A stretch of 64,000 nt of DNA, taken from the NCBI RefSeq assembly GCF_039511225.1, contig NZ_CP154261.1, forward strand, positions 4,402,001-4,466,000, read 5' to 3'. The stretch comes from Sphingobacterium multivorum. GTDB taxonomy: Bacteria; Bacteroidota; Bacteroidia; Sphingobacteriales; Sphingobacteriaceae. Shown one piece after another: positions 36,041 to 46,094 of the stretch (positions are counted from its first letter, which is position 1; each line of letters starts with the position of its first letter). The position numbers and the translations under genes were made by a program. Below the pieces are notes generated by a model. The model did no database searches and was not told the origin of the DNA. It saw only the letters and a list, made by a program, of their open reading frames with translations.

Positions 36041-36186
36041 CAGTAAAAAGAAAAAGATTGATTCCCCAACATCGTTCAAAACCTGTACAAGTCAATTGAA
36101 TGAGTTGTTCGCCTTATATTTTTCATTGATCTTTTAAACAAAGTAAGTTAGGACGTCTAAACAAAACCCTGCGTCAAAATCCCTCC

Positions 36187-36194
36187 TACCTTTG
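36187..36194 (+). promoter_or_regulatory. -7 promoter box of the SDR gene
   Basis: TACCTTTG is a perfect match to the Bacteroidota TAnnTTTG element, 24 bp before the ATG at 36219. It is also good evidence for the phylum. A -33 partner is not clear. Confidence 0.6.
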
Positions 36195-36218
36195 TCTTAA
36201 CAAAATCAAATTTTTAAA

Positions 36219-37238
36219 ATGAAAGCAAACAATTATCAAGGAGCATTACAGAAACCAATCGGTTCTGGCTTCACAGCAAAATCTACTTCAGAGGACGTCA
36301 TTAAAGGAATTGATCTAAGCAATAAAATCGCAATTGTAACGGGAGGTAATACGGGAATCGGACTTGAAACTACCAAAACGCTCGCTTCTGCCGGTGCAAC
36401 TGTTATCGTTCTTGCAAGAAACGTTGAAAAAGCAAAAGTAAATTTAGCAGGTATAATAAATATCGAAATCGAAGAAGTGGATATGATTGAACCATCTTCT
36501 ATTGACAGATTTGCTAGAAAATTCATTTTATCAGGCAGACCACTTCATTTACTAATCAACAATGCCGGTATTATGTGGGTCCCTTTGCAGCGTGACCAAC
36601 GTGGAATTGAATCGCAACTAGCGACAAATTATTTAGGGCAATTTCATCTTACAGCTAGACTGTGGCCCGCATTAAAACAGGCGGGTGCTGCACGAGTTGT
36701 CAATGTATCTTCTCTTGGACACCATAATTCTTCCTTCAATTTTGAAGATCCAAATTTTGAAAATCGCGAATATGAAACTCTTCAGGCTTATGGTCAATCA
36801 AAAACGGCAAGCAATCTTTTCACTTTAGAGCTAGATAACCGAGCCAAAGATTTTAATATAAGGGCGTATTCTTTACATCCAGGCTCGATCGGAGGTACAG
36901 AATTAGGACGGAATGCAGACCCGGAACAATGGAGGAAGTTAGGATTTTTAGATGAAAATGGAAATATACACCCAGCGATAATGGCTGCATTGAAGACCAT
37001 TCCACAAGGTGCTGCGACTACGGTTTTTGCAGCGACCAGTCCGTTATTAGATGAAATAGGCGGTGTATATCTGGAAGATAACGATATCGCAGAGTTGCTA
37101 CCAACAGATCCTTTAATCCCAACCCATACAAAACTGCATCAGAACGGTGTCCAACAATATTCATTGGATAAAGATTCAGCAAAACGCCTTTGGCACCTTA
37201 GTGAAGAAATGACCGGAGTAAAGTTCAATATAGACTAA
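36219..37238 (+). CDS. Short-chain dehydrogenase/reductase
   Basis: The 339-residue Rossmann-fold oxidoreductase has the cofactor loop IVTGGNTGIGLETTKTLASA at about residues 39-58, the NNAG segment (LHLLINNAGIMWVP), catalytic Ser in NVSSLGHHNS and the YxxxK pair in AYGQSKTASN. The spacing and the later LHPGSIGGTELGR match the retinol dehydrogenase/WWOX-like SDR group. The substrate is unknown. The gene is followed on the same strand by an AraC regulator 92 bp later. Confidence 0.92.
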   Translation: MKANNYQGALQKPIGSGFTAKSTSEDVIKGIDLSNKIAIVTGGNTGIGLETTKTLASAGATVIVLARNVEKAKVNLAGIINIEIEEVDMIEPSSIDRFARKFILSGRPLHLLINNAGIMWVPLQRDQRGIESQLATNYLGQFHLTARLWPALKQAGAARVVNVSSLGHHNSSFNFEDPNFENREYETLQAYGQSKTASNLFTLELDNRAKDFNIRAYSLHPGSIGGTELGRNADPEQWRKLGFLDENGNIHPAIMAALKTIPQGAATTVFAATSPLLDEIGGVYLEDNDIAELLPTDPLIPTHTKLHQNGVQQYSLDKDSAKRLWHLSEEMTGVKFNID

Positions 37239-37330
37239 TATCCAAACGGCTTACGATAAAAGATTTAGCTATTAATTTTTTATATTTATTTCATCACAAT
37301 GCCTTTAAAGCCGAACAGAAAATTCGAATC

Positions 37331-38143
37331 ATGGAGTATAAAGCAAAATATATAACAGATGATATTAAGCTATCCTGTTATGAGGATAAGTTCTTCAAAT
37401 CGGATATCAGTTTCGAGTGCCATATGTTAATCTGGTTTATTTCCGGTGAAACAAAAATTGTACAAGCCGATGCTACTTACTTCTTTAAAGAAGGTGATAT
37501 TTTTCTAATACCAAGAAATCAGTTAGCAACAATTATCAACTACCCAAAAGATGGACAGCCTCACAAAACGGTCGTGATGCACTTAACGAGTGAGAAGCTA
37601 AAAAATTTCTATGCAAATCTGACCATAAAGCCTTCTGCTCGAAAATCGGAAAAGATATACAGCTTTAACAATCATCCTTTACTGGAAAGCTGTCTTTCCT
37701 CATTGATTCCTTATTTTGAACTACAGAAACTGCCCGAGAACATTGCCTCCCTGAAAATCACGGAAGCAATCAGTATCCTCCGGGCGATAGATAAAGAAAT
37801 AGATCCTATTTTGGCTAACTTTGAAGAACCCGGCAAAATTGACCTGGCAGGCTATATGGAAAAGAACTTTATGTTCAATTTATCGCTGGAAAAATTCGGT
37901 TATCTGACAGGACGAAGTTTAACCACCTTCAAAAGGGATTTTAGCAAGATTTTCAACCTCACACCGCAGCGATGGTTAACAAAAAAACGATTGGAGCTAG
38001 CACACTATCAATTTGTTGAAAAAAGAATGAAACCAATCGAAGTTTGTTACGCGGTAGGATTCGAAAATCTTTCACATTTCTCCTATGCGTTTAAAAAGCA
38101 TTTTGGTTACACGCCTACCGATCTGCTAGCATCGCGACTTTGA
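37331..38143 (+). CDS. AraC-family transcriptional regulator
   Basis: The 270-residue protein has an N-terminal cupin-like domain (about 20-150; KIVQADATYFFKEGDIFLIP) and two C-terminal helix-turn-helix units: FNLSLEKFGYLTGRSLTTFK and PIEVCYAVGFENLSHFSYAF, ending in GYTPTDLL. This is the standard AraC/XylS DNA-binding pattern. It lies directly downstream of the SDR gene and may control it. The ligand is unknown. Confidence 0.92.
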   Translation: MEYKAKYITDDIKLSCYEDKFFKSDISFECHMLIWFISGETKIVQADATYFFKEGDIFLIPRNQLATIINYPKDGQPHKTVVMHLTSEKLKNFYANLTIKPSARKSEKIYSFNNHPLLESCLSSLIPYFELQKLPENIASLKITEAISILRAIDKEIDPILANFEEPGKIDLAGYMEKNFMFNLSLEKFGYLTGRSLTTFKRDFSKIFNLTPQRWLTKKRLELAHYQFVEKRMKPIEVCYAVGFENLSHFSYAFKKHFGYTPTDLLASRL

Positions 38144-38354
38144 AAAAATGTTGAATAGGTCTAATAGCGAATTTCATTCCGGATACATATTAAGCATTTG
38201 AAAACGTTGAATACAAATCATAGCGAGCGCAAGCTTATCTCAAAGGCCACCTATCATCGTGCAGACTTCCAATACATCCGCCGCGAGCCCATGCAATGGC
38301 AGAATGACTCAACGGAAGATGTATTGTTTTATCGACTGTATGTTAAATCCATGC
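38144..38354. other. Intergenic region between AraC and PUL2, with a weak coding-like stretch
   Basis: A plus-strand frame from about 38198 to 38350 gives an unbroken stretch (KLISKATYHRADFQYIRREP and MQWQNDSTEDVLFYRLY) with a coding-like composition. It starts at a non-ATG codon and then runs antisense into the next gene. It matches no family I know and is probably a relic or chance. Confidence 0.3.
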
Positions 38355-40244
38355 TTAGTAATAGGATTTCAAGTATCGTTCTGTTTCCTCTTTATTGTGG
38401 CTCATACGTATGCGCCAAATCAATTCCTGGACGTTGACGGTCTCGAAATCTATTCCCAAATGGTTTCGCATAAGTTTTGCCGCCGAAGCTCCGTCCAACT
38501 CTCCATTCGTATTTTCCGCGATAGGATCTGCCCCTTTGCCTATATCTCTAAACTTACTCCATGCGTGCACCCCGATTACGGAGAACTTATTTTCGGTGTC
38601 TGCTGTAAGTTTTTGGGCAATATAAGCTGGGGTTCCCTCCCGTTCATGATTAACATTTCCAAAATTCCAAAGCGTATAGCGAATGCTAATGACCGGAATC
38701 TCATACCCTTGTTTATTTTTCAACCAAATAATATCTCCCTTTCCGCCTGCATAAGGACTGTATTGTAAGACAACAAGTCCCTCGAGCTGATCATTAGCAT
38801 CAATAAATGCTTGATACCCTTCTTTGGCAGCTGCCGACTTCACATCTTTAGCCATCAGTCCAAGCACTTTAATGCGATGTTGCCGCATATGCTGTGCAAC
38901 ATCTTTGGCCAAATTGGCCAGACGTGTGGTACGGTTATCTTCGATCCCAAAATTATCAACATATTGATAACCACCTCCAAGGGCTTCAATCAAAGCATAA
39001 TCACGATGCTGCTTATTAAAGACGTTACTAAATTGACTTGGTGCCATTTGCAAAAGATTGCTCGCAGAAATACCAAACCCCATTTTCATGTTCGCGGCAT
39101 CGCTGTTTTGATAGTAATCAGAAACAAAATCGTTCATCATCCACTGTACATTGTCACCATCCGAAAGATAATAAGCAACGAATTTCTTATCCTTCGACCA
39201 GTCGATAAACTGCGGATTGACAACCTTAGCCAATACACCTGTCTGACGCTGTTTGTATGTCAATGAAGTCAATGTAATATTATACGTCCAATCGCTAGGG
39301 ACCCAGACATGCCCCTTGGCAGATGCCCTGCTTACGAATACCGACTCATCCACGCCTTGCTCCCATCCATAGATTGGGGCGCCAGGCGCCAGCCACGATA
39401 ATATTTCCTCATACACCTGTAAATTCTGGCCGGCAGTTGCGTTCTCTTTTTGCTTATTAATGTTGAGGACAAATAAGTTGTTGGCAATTGCGAAGTCGCG
39501 CAATTCTCCAGTCTGTACGGGCATAACCACCAACGCTTTGTTGCTAACTTTCGTTTTAAATTCTTTCCAGGCATCTGCCGTGGATTTATTACGCGCATCA
39601 TATTTCATCGCATATCCGGCCGCATCATATTTGGCCTTGTCGCGGACATCAACAATCAACGCATTGTACACGGAAGAAGCCACTGAAGCCACGATATTAC
39701 TTTCTGGATTATTTGTTACATCCGTGAGTACATAACCGTCGAATAGATCTTTTATCTGCAACTTGATCCCATCGGACGGACCATAATTATTCCGCGCCAG
39801 CTCAATGGCACTTTGCATCCCTTGTTCGCTAACCCCAAGATCACCCAACGCCTGCTTAGACAGGCTGTAGGATTCCCGCCCCGCATGATCATGCAACCAG
39901 ACAGCGATCTGGCTCTTTCCCTGCTGTACAGCACGGTTGGTCAACCCAGCGAGCGATTGCGCCAATAAATGATACTGTAAGCCTCGTATTTCATTGCTTT
40001 CACCAATATTGTTTCTAGAACCAACGTTAAGGACCTCCACGACAGACCAGTATCGTTTGGGTTTTACCGTCATCTCTAATAAATTATACTGCCCGTTATC
40101 TTTAATGGGCTCGTAAAGCTCTTCATATAGTTGTGGAACGGTATCATTCATACCTTGATTGATATCGGGACTTTTATATTTTGAGCAGCTCAAAAATAGA
40201 CTGCATAGGGCAAGCATTATTCCAGTAATCATAGCGTATTTCAT
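38355..40244 (-). CDS. GxGYxYP-family putative glycoside hydrolase, lipoprotein
   Basis: The 629-residue product has a lipobox at Cys20 (SLFLSC). The C-terminal half holds the family motif as ALGGGYQYVDNFG, and the front part WVPSDWTYNITLTS and WSKDKKFVAYYLSDGDNVQW fits the putative GxGYxYP glycoside hydrolase (a family found in PULs, with no characterised activity that I know). It is the last gene of PUL2, 12 bp after susD, so it should act on the glycan captured by this SusCD pair. Membrane-anchored location is expected from the lipobox. Confidence 0.85.
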   Translation of the reverse strand: MKYAMITGIMLALCSLFLSCSKYKSPDINQGMNDTVPQLYEELYEPIKDNGQYNLLEMTVKPKRYWSVVEVLNVGSRNNIGESNEIRGLQYHLLAQSLAGLTNRAVQQGKSQIAVWLHDHAGRESYSLSKQALGDLGVSEQGMQSAIELARNNYGPSDGIKLQIKDLFDGYVLTDVTNNPESNIVASVASSVYNALIVDVRDKAKYDAAGYAMKYDARNKSTADAWKEFKTKVSNKALVVMPVQTGELRDFAIANNLFVLNINKQKENATAGQNLQVYEEILSWLAPGAPIYGWEQGVDESVFVSRASAKGHVWVPSDWTYNITLTSLTYKQRQTGVLAKVVNPQFIDWSKDKKFVAYYLSDGDNVQWMMNDFVSDYYQNSDAANMKMGFGISASNLLQMAPSQFSNVFNKQHRDYALIEALGGGYQYVDNFGIEDNRTTRLANLAKDVAQHMRQHRIKVLGLMAKDVKSAAAKEGYQAFIDANDQLEGLVVLQYSPYAGGKGDIIWLKNKQGYEIPVISIRYTLWNFGNVNHEREGTPAYIAQKLTADTENKFSVIGVHAWSKFRDIGKGADPIAENTNGELDGASAAKLMRNHLGIDFETVNVQELIWRIRMSHNKEETERYLKSYY

Positions 40245-40256
40245 AAAGCATTCAAT

Positions 40257-41909
40257 TTAATTATAACCATTATTTTGGGTCAATCCTTCGGTTTTATTGA
40301 TTTCATCCTGTGGAATAGGCCTCAATAGGTGAATGGGGTTTAGGTTGTTGTATTTTTGAACCAATGGATTGTTGGCCTTCGCCCGCACAATAAGTTTACC
40401 GGTCCGTTTTAGATCAAACCAGCGATCGTGCTCGCCCATAAGTTCGCGTGCTCTTTCATCGAGCAGTACATCCAAGCTAAGAGCCGACAGTTTGAGCTGA
40501 TCGTTGAAAGCAGTCTCGGATAGCGCAGCGCGTTTGCGGAGCTCATTGACAAGATGGAGTGCTTCTTGATTTTGATGCATGCCCAAATAGGCCTCTGCTG
40601 CTAATAAATATGCATCCGATAGACGGTATATAACATCTTCTCGTGTACCTGCCCCACCCCAGGGCATTTTGGCATCTTTGAATTTTTGGATAATGGGCAT
40701 CCGGTCTATCGCATTGGTCAGTACAGGCAATGCAGTAGACTGCGGATACCAATTGTAGTCATTTCCATTTTTAAAGGGGTAAAAACGTAACGCTCCAACA
40801 ACATTCCCCGAATGGTCATTCCAGCGTGGAAAATAGATCCCCAATTTGCCAAAATCTTTGCTTGCTGGATTATTCACTATAAATGAACGTTTGAAGGTTA
40901 CGTCGTAACGTGTATCCACATCGGGATTGTCAAAATATTCATGAACACGCGGTATAACCCAATATTGCCTACTCATAGCGCTATAGTCAGCTTGATTACG
41001 AACAAAAAGGTCAGGCTCCAATGCAGTTATGTTAAAGCCAAATAGCTGCTGCTGTGGATTCCCCCCACCAACATAGTTCTTGTCCGTGCCATATTGCATC
41101 GCCCAGATTACTTCGCTATTATTTTGATTATTTTCGTCATACACACTCGCATATGATCCCAATAAGCGATATTGACCCGATTGGCTGATACTCATAAAAT
41201 TTTGTGCCGCATCTTTAAAATCTGTCGTCACCGCATATGATTTATATGCCCGCGTTAGATAAAGCTTCCCCAACAAAAATCGAATTGCAGCGTCATTTAC
41301 TTCTCCTAGCTCAGCATTTCCGAATGGAAGGGTCCCTTTTGCACTTTCCAGATCTTCAATCAATTGTTTATAGATCTGCGTTTCGGAGGCACGGTGCACA
41401 CTTTTCAGCACCTCTTTCTGTTCTTCCAGATAAAGTGGGACGTCCCCGAATGTTTCCACTAAATAATAATATGCAAGGGCACGGAAGAATTTACCTTTCG
41501 CTACCATTTTTGGATAGTCTGTTCCAGCAATGTCTGCAGTTGTTCGAGTTAGCAGAATGTTGGACTCTTGTACAATCTTATATAAATTGTTCCAATATCC
41601 GCCTACAACTGGCGCTGTACCATTGAAGGTCTTATCATAACCGTTGAACATCCGCTCCGATTCACCTTCGGTAATTGCCATGTAGAGGTCCGTTCCGAAA
41701 TATTGCATTTCACCTGTATTAAAAACAGCTCTACTCTTCACATATAAGTCGACTAGCAACTTTTGCTGACCTTCTTTGCTATCGTAAAATTTATCGGTTA
41801 CTACAGAAGGCGAATCGACATCGAGAAAGCTGGAACAACCGACCATACCAACCAGCAGCGAAACGCCCAGCACGAAAAGGTTTATTTGATTTTTAAATAT
41901 ATTCTTCAT
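40257..41909 (-). CDS. SusD/RagB-family glycan-binding lipoprotein of PUL2
   Basis: With the start at 41909 the product has 550 residues and a lipobox at Cys25 (GMVGC), followed by SSFLDVDSPSVVTDKFYDS, the mature SusD start. Helical repeats (FFRALAYYYLVETFGDVPL) and the C-terminal block DERARELMGEHDRWFDLKRTG are diagnostic. An upstream start at 41933 is not preferred because it would place extra residues before the signal peptide. It works as the lid of the adjacent SusC channel, 10 bp upstream. Confidence 0.96.
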   Translation of the reverse strand: MKNIFKNQINLFVLGVSLLVGMVGCSSFLDVDSPSVVTDKFYDSKEGQQKLLVDLYVKSRAVFNTGEMQYFGTDLYMAITEGESERMFNGYDKTFNGTAPVVGGYWNNLYKIVQESNILLTRTTADIAGTDYPKMVAKGKFFRALAYYYLVETFGDVPLYLEEQKEVLKSVHRASETQIYKQLIEDLESAKGTLPFGNAELGEVNDAAIRFLLGKLYLTRAYKSYAVTTDFKDAAQNFMSISQSGQYRLLGSYASVYDENNQNNSEVIWAMQYGTDKNYVGGGNPQQQLFGFNITALEPDLFVRNQADYSAMSRQYWVIPRVHEYFDNPDVDTRYDVTFKRSFIVNNPASKDFGKLGIYFPRWNDHSGNVVGALRFYPFKNGNDYNWYPQSTALPVLTNAIDRMPIIQKFKDAKMPWGGAGTREDVIYRLSDAYLLAAEAYLGMHQNQEALHLVNELRKRAALSETAFNDQLKLSALSLDVLLDERARELMGEHDRWFDLKRTGKLIVRAKANNPLVQKYNNLNPIHLLRPIPQDEINKTEGLTQNNGYN

Positions 41910-41919
41910 GTCGTAATAA

Positions 41920-44892
41920 TTAAAATGAAACATTCACCCCAACATTAAATATGCGAGGATAGATGGAAAGTTGAGTGTAAAGATTTTCGCCGATAATCTC
42001 TGGATCGGGCCCCAGGTACTTTGTAAATGTAAATGGATTAATAACGGATGCATAAGCCCTAAAGGATTTACTTTTTAACCGTTTAGCCAACGCGGCAGGC
42101 AATGTGTACCCTAAGGTAATATTCTGTACTTTTACAAAAGTGCCGCTCACTTTTCCCAATACTTGGGTATAATAGGACTGCGCCCCGATCTGTGGATAGC
42201 TGTTACTTCTGTTTTCCGGTGTCCAATAGGCAACATTCAATTTATTCCAGTGCTCGTTGTCCCAAGCGGTGAATGTATAGGTGAAATCATCGTTATATAA
42301 ACCTCCAATTCGTCCATACACATAGGCTGTAAGATCAAAATTTTTGTAGCTAAAGGTATTTGTTAAGCCAAAGGTATAGTCAGGAGAAGGCGTGCCGAGG
42401 ACCTTGTAGTCACGCTCGTCCAAAACACCGTCGCCATTGAGATCCGCAACTTTGATATGCCCCGGGGCCTGCCCGTATTTTGTTGCCATGTCCTTTTCTT
42501 CTTCTTGCCAGATTCCCAAACGTTCGAAATCGTAGATAACCCGAATAGGTTGACCAATAAACCACCTATTCGCCAGGTCATCTTTACCGTCGCCAAAAAT
42601 ATCCTTGATACGGTTCCTATTCAGCGAAAAAACTGCGTTTGTTTTCCAGGAGAAATTGCCATGTTGTACGTTGATACTTTTCAGATTGAGCTCTATTCCT
42701 CGGTTACCCGTTGTTCCGACATTACGAAGAATAGAAGTAAAACCATTGATACCAGCCACGGATTGTCTGAAAATTAAATCTTTGGTCGTCCGGTCATAGA
42801 TATCTATTGTCCCAGACAGACGGTTGTTCAATAGCGCAAAATCCAATCCAAGGTTCCATTCTGAAGTCATCTCCCAAGTGAGAGCAGGATTACCCTTTGT
42901 GCCGCCGATGCCATAACCATTTTGTCCTTTACCATTGATCACATATTTAGAAAGATCCAATACGCTATTGACCACATTGTAGTCCATATTATTGTTACCA
43001 CTCTTTCCCCAGCTCAGCCGTAGTTTTAGATCGTTAAAAAGGTGTTGTCTTTTCATAAACTCTTCGTTGGATATACGCCAAGCTATCGCGGCGGAAGGCA
43101 TAAATCCCCACCTATTCTGCGGTGCTAACCGTGAGGTTCCATCCCTACGCCCTGTCAGTGTCAAGAGGTAACGATCTTTATACCCGTAATTAAAGCGCAT
43201 CATATAGGATAACATGGCTGCCTCCCAATAGTAACTTGAAACATCGGTAATTTCGTCTGCTGATTGGATTGCATGCCAATCTGAATCAAAAGGCATACCT
43301 ACACCACGCATCTGTGATCCCTGATGAGTTTCTTTCTGCATACTAAATAAACCGACGACGTTAATTTTATGTATATCAGCCCAGTTTTTATCATAGGTTA
43401 AGGTATTATCCCAAACATAATTTAGATTTTTGCTTTCCCGACGAAAGGCATCCGGTGCATTGACACCGCTTTTGGCCTGCGTATATCGACCAATCCATTC
43501 CCCATATGTATCATTATCCAGCTGGATCGCAAATTGCGATTTGAAGGTGAGCTCCTGTAAAGGCTTGAATTCCGTAAATCCAGCTAGATTGATAAAGTTC
43601 GCTTCTGTAACTTTCTTATTGTTCTCTATTTGAACAAAAGGGTTTATTTTACTTGATGTGGGCTGTACTTCGAATGCATAGTTCCCATCTTTGTCATATG
43701 GACTTGCGATCGGCGGGATGAAATAAGCATTGATAAGTGCATCATCAGCCCCATGATTGGTTCTATTAAACGAAAAATAGTTGTTCATCCCGACTTTGAA
43801 GCGTTCTGAAATACGATGCTGCAGCCCCATATTGACCGTGTAACGCTTAAAATTTTCGTTACCGACCAGTCCTTCGTCATTATTATACCCTGCAGAAAAA
43901 GCATAATTGCTCTTTTCGGATTGTCCGTTGGCACTGAGGTATTGTGTATTTCCTAAGCTATTTGAGGTCACTTCGCGTAGCCAATCATAATATTCACCAT
44001 ATTTAATACGACGTTTTTCATCAGTGGTTAGGAAATCAGAGCGGCCTAATGAGCTTTCACCATATTTCTTTTTCCAAAGCGCAATTTTATAATTTACGTA
44101 TTCAAGTCCGTTACCCATATTGCCGATCATATCAGGAATACGAGTTGGTGTTTTAAGATTGAGCGAGCCCGCGTATTCTAATTGAAAACCCTGTTTTTTT
44201 CCCGCTGCCTTCGTCGTAATAATCACCACTCCATTAGCTCCTCTGGAACCGTAAATAGCAGATGAAGATGCATCCTTTAAAATATCGATAGACTCAATAT
44301 CTGCGGCATTTAAGTGTCTCATCCCTGAGTAAGATGGAATACCATCAATGACATAAAGAGGTTCGTTGGAATAATTGAATGAATTCGTTCCCCTGATTTG
44401 AACACTCATATCGGCTCCAGGTCTATTGTTGGTTTTGGTAACCAAAACTCCACTTACCCTACCATTTAGCGCTTCGGTTACATTGGTGGCTTGCGCTTGA
44501 ACCAACTCCGAATTTTGAATATTGGCAATTGAGCCTGTCAAATCCTTTTTTTGCACTTTTCCATAACCATAAACAACGACTTCATCGAGGTTTTCGTCCT
44601 TACTCATCATCGTTACTTCTAGACTTCCACTGGCAGGAACAGTCGTAATAACCGATTCATATCCCAATAAAGTAAATGTCAACGAATTGCCCACTTGAAG
44701 GTTCAAATCAAAGGTTCCATCAGACTTACTTGAAGCCAGCGATCTTGAATTAGTTGAAATAGATACTCCCGTCAAAGGAGTGCCAGACTTGTCTTTCACT
44801 CGACCTTTCACTTGACGCTGCTGTCCAATAACAACAATGGAAAACAGCATAAGCACTGCCATAGTGAAAATAGATTTATAATAAATTTTCAT
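41920..44892 (-). CDS. SusC/RagA-type TonB-linked outer membrane receptor of PUL2
   Basis: The 990-residue product has a signal peptide ending at VIGQQ, a carboxypeptidase-regulatory-like domain at about 27-100, the linker ENLDEVVVYGYG, a plug domain with NEPLYVIDGIPS and ILKDASSSAIYGSRGANGV, and a barrel ending in IYPRIFNVGVNVSF. It imports glycans with SusD. Unlike PUL1, a lipoprotein gene precedes it (36 bp), so it is the second gene of the operon. Confidence 0.96.
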   Translation of the reverse strand: MKIYYKSIFTMAVLMLFSIVVIGQQRQVKGRVKDKSGTPLTGVSISTNSRSLASSKSDGTFDLNLQVGNSLTFTLLGYESVITTVPASGSLEVTMMSKDENLDEVVVYGYGKVQKKDLTGSIANIQNSELVQAQATNVTEALNGRVSGVLVTKTNNRPGADMSVQIRGTNSFNYSNEPLYVIDGIPSYSGMRHLNAADIESIDILKDASSSAIYGSRGANGVVIITTKAAGKKQGFQLEYAGSLNLKTPTRIPDMIGNMGNGLEYVNYKIALWKKKYGESSLGRSDFLTTDEKRRIKYGEYYDWLREVTSNSLGNTQYLSANGQSEKSNYAFSAGYNNDEGLVGNENFKRYTVNMGLQHRISERFKVGMNNYFSFNRTNHGADDALINAYFIPPIASPYDKDGNYAFEVQPTSSKINPFVQIENNKKVTEANFINLAGFTEFKPLQELTFKSQFAIQLDNDTYGEWIGRYTQAKSGVNAPDAFRRESKNLNYVWDNTLTYDKNWADIHKINVVGLFSMQKETHQGSQMRGVGMPFDSDWHAIQSADEITDVSSYYWEAAMLSYMMRFNYGYKDRYLLTLTGRRDGTSRLAPQNRWGFMPSAAIAWRISNEEFMKRQHLFNDLKLRLSWGKSGNNNMDYNVVNSVLDLSKYVINGKGQNGYGIGGTKGNPALTWEMTSEWNLGLDFALLNNRLSGTIDIYDRTTKDLIFRQSVAGINGFTSILRNVGTTGNRGIELNLKSINVQHGNFSWKTNAVFSLNRNRIKDIFGDGKDDLANRWFIGQPIRVIYDFERLGIWQEEEKDMATKYGQAPGHIKVADLNGDGVLDERDYKVLGTPSPDYTFGLTNTFSYKNFDLTAYVYGRIGGLYNDDFTYTFTAWDNEHWNKLNVAYWTPENRSNSYPQIGAQSYYTQVLGKVSGTFVKVQNITLGYTLPAALAKRLKSKSFRAYASVINPFTFTKYLGPDPEIIGENLYTQLSIYPRIFNVGVNVSF

Positions 44893-44928
44893 CCTTATCT
44901 TTTATAAATTGATACTATATTGATCTCC

Positions 44929-45990
44929 TTATTTGATTTTGTGCCATTTATGCTGGCCTACGATTTTTGCATGGAACTTATTGGTTTTATCTGGGATCGA
45001 TTGGCTGTTTTCGGGTACCTTCACGAAATCCCAAGCGCATATCAAATCCGATTCCGTTCCAGACACTTCAGCAGTCATCAACTGGTCTATTTCTACAGCT
45101 GATTTAGCGCTACTCCATAATCGAAATTTCTTTATATATCCCGTCATACCACGATTATTGTCCTCGGGCTCTACAAAAGCCCACATCTTAAGATTGCGGC
45201 TATTCGGCTGATATTTTTGTAATACACCCGCTGGATCCTTGATATCGTTAGATTTGGAGAATAATAATTTACCATTGATATACATCTTTAACTGATCCGA
45301 GGCCAAGGATTCGTCATAAACAGCTACAAGATGATTCCATTGCCCATAATTGGTTGGATAGGCTGCGCCCCACTCCAATACACGGTCTTGCTGAGGTCCC
45401 ATTCCAAGCGTCGTACGGAGGTTACTTCCCATAAAATTAACCATCCAACCTTGTTTTACACCTTTACCATCATGACTAAAAGTGGCGACAAAATCTCCAA
45501 TGGCAAACTCAAAAAAACCAGGGTCATATTTGATCCAGGATTCTACGGTAAATTGTCTGGAAGAGCTGAACAAATTAGACTCACCAAAATCGATGTATCC
45601 CTTTTTATCAATCCCAAATACCTGTAATTCACCAACAGTACCAGACGATAATGTTTCCTGATAGGAATTTCGAAATGTTTGAATGGCTTTACTAGCGTCG
45701 ATACAAAAGCTATTTACCTCAAAAGGTAATACAAAATAGCCGGCCTTTGCTTTGGAAATCCCCTCTTTGAGATGGCCTAAAGCCTGTTCTAATTCAATGG
45801 CATTCGCTTTTGGATAAGTTCCATCGACTTCACCTATTTTGGCGGTATCCAAAAGAACTTGCATGGTATCCAGATAATTGTTCAGGCAGGAAAGATCAAG
45901 CTCCATTGGCCCCTGCTTTTCCTGAACACAGGCGGTAAACAATAACGTACCGCAAAAAATAAGAAGCAGTTTGTTTTTAATCCATTTCAT
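44929..45990 (-). CDS. LamG-domain surface lipoprotein, first gene of PUL2
   Basis: The 353-residue product has a lipobox at Cys21 (LLFTAC). An N-terminal helical part (about 25-120, DUF4972-like) is followed by a LamG/concanavalin-type sandwich (about 125-340) with RQFTVESWIKYDPGFFEF, QWNHLVAVYDESLASDQL and KMYINGKLLFSKS, which is the LamG hallmark. Such proteins bind glycan at the surface. It starts 150 bp after the regulator stop, and the tandem heptamers lie 105-135 bp upstream. The same LamG theme appears in the regulator's sensor part, which is worth noting. Confidence 0.82.
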   Translation of the reverse strand: MKWIKNKLLLIFCGTLLFTACVQEKQGPMELDLSCLNNYLDTMQVLLDTAKIGEVDGTYPKANAIELEQALGHLKEGISKAKAGYFVLPFEVNSFCIDASKAIQTFRNSYQETLSSGTVGELQVFGIDKKGYIDFGESNLFSSSRQFTVESWIKYDPGFFEFAIGDFVATFSHDGKGVKQGWMVNFMGSNLRTTLGMGPQQDRVLEWGAAYPTNYGQWNHLVAVYDESLASDQLKMYINGKLLFSKSNDIKDPAGVLQKYQPNSRNLKMWAFVEPEDNNRGMTGYIKKFRLWSSAKSAVEIDQLMTAEVSGTESDLICAWDFVKVPENSQSIPDKTNKFHAKIVGQHKWHKIK

Positions 45991-46094
45991 AATCAGATTG
46001 GTTATTTTAATATCATTAGAATATGCACATTGCTAAATTGATTTACTGGATTTAGCTTAATTGGCTTTATTCGAAAACAATATTAATGCAGGCT

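Noticed and set aside
38198..38437. 79-residue plus-strand frame between AraC and PUL2
   Set aside because: It has no ATG start and its second half runs antisense into the GxGYxYP gene; kept only as a weak note.
38259..38768. 169-residue plus-strand frame in the GxGYxYP gene
   Set aside because: Mostly antisense to a well-supported gene; no family pattern.
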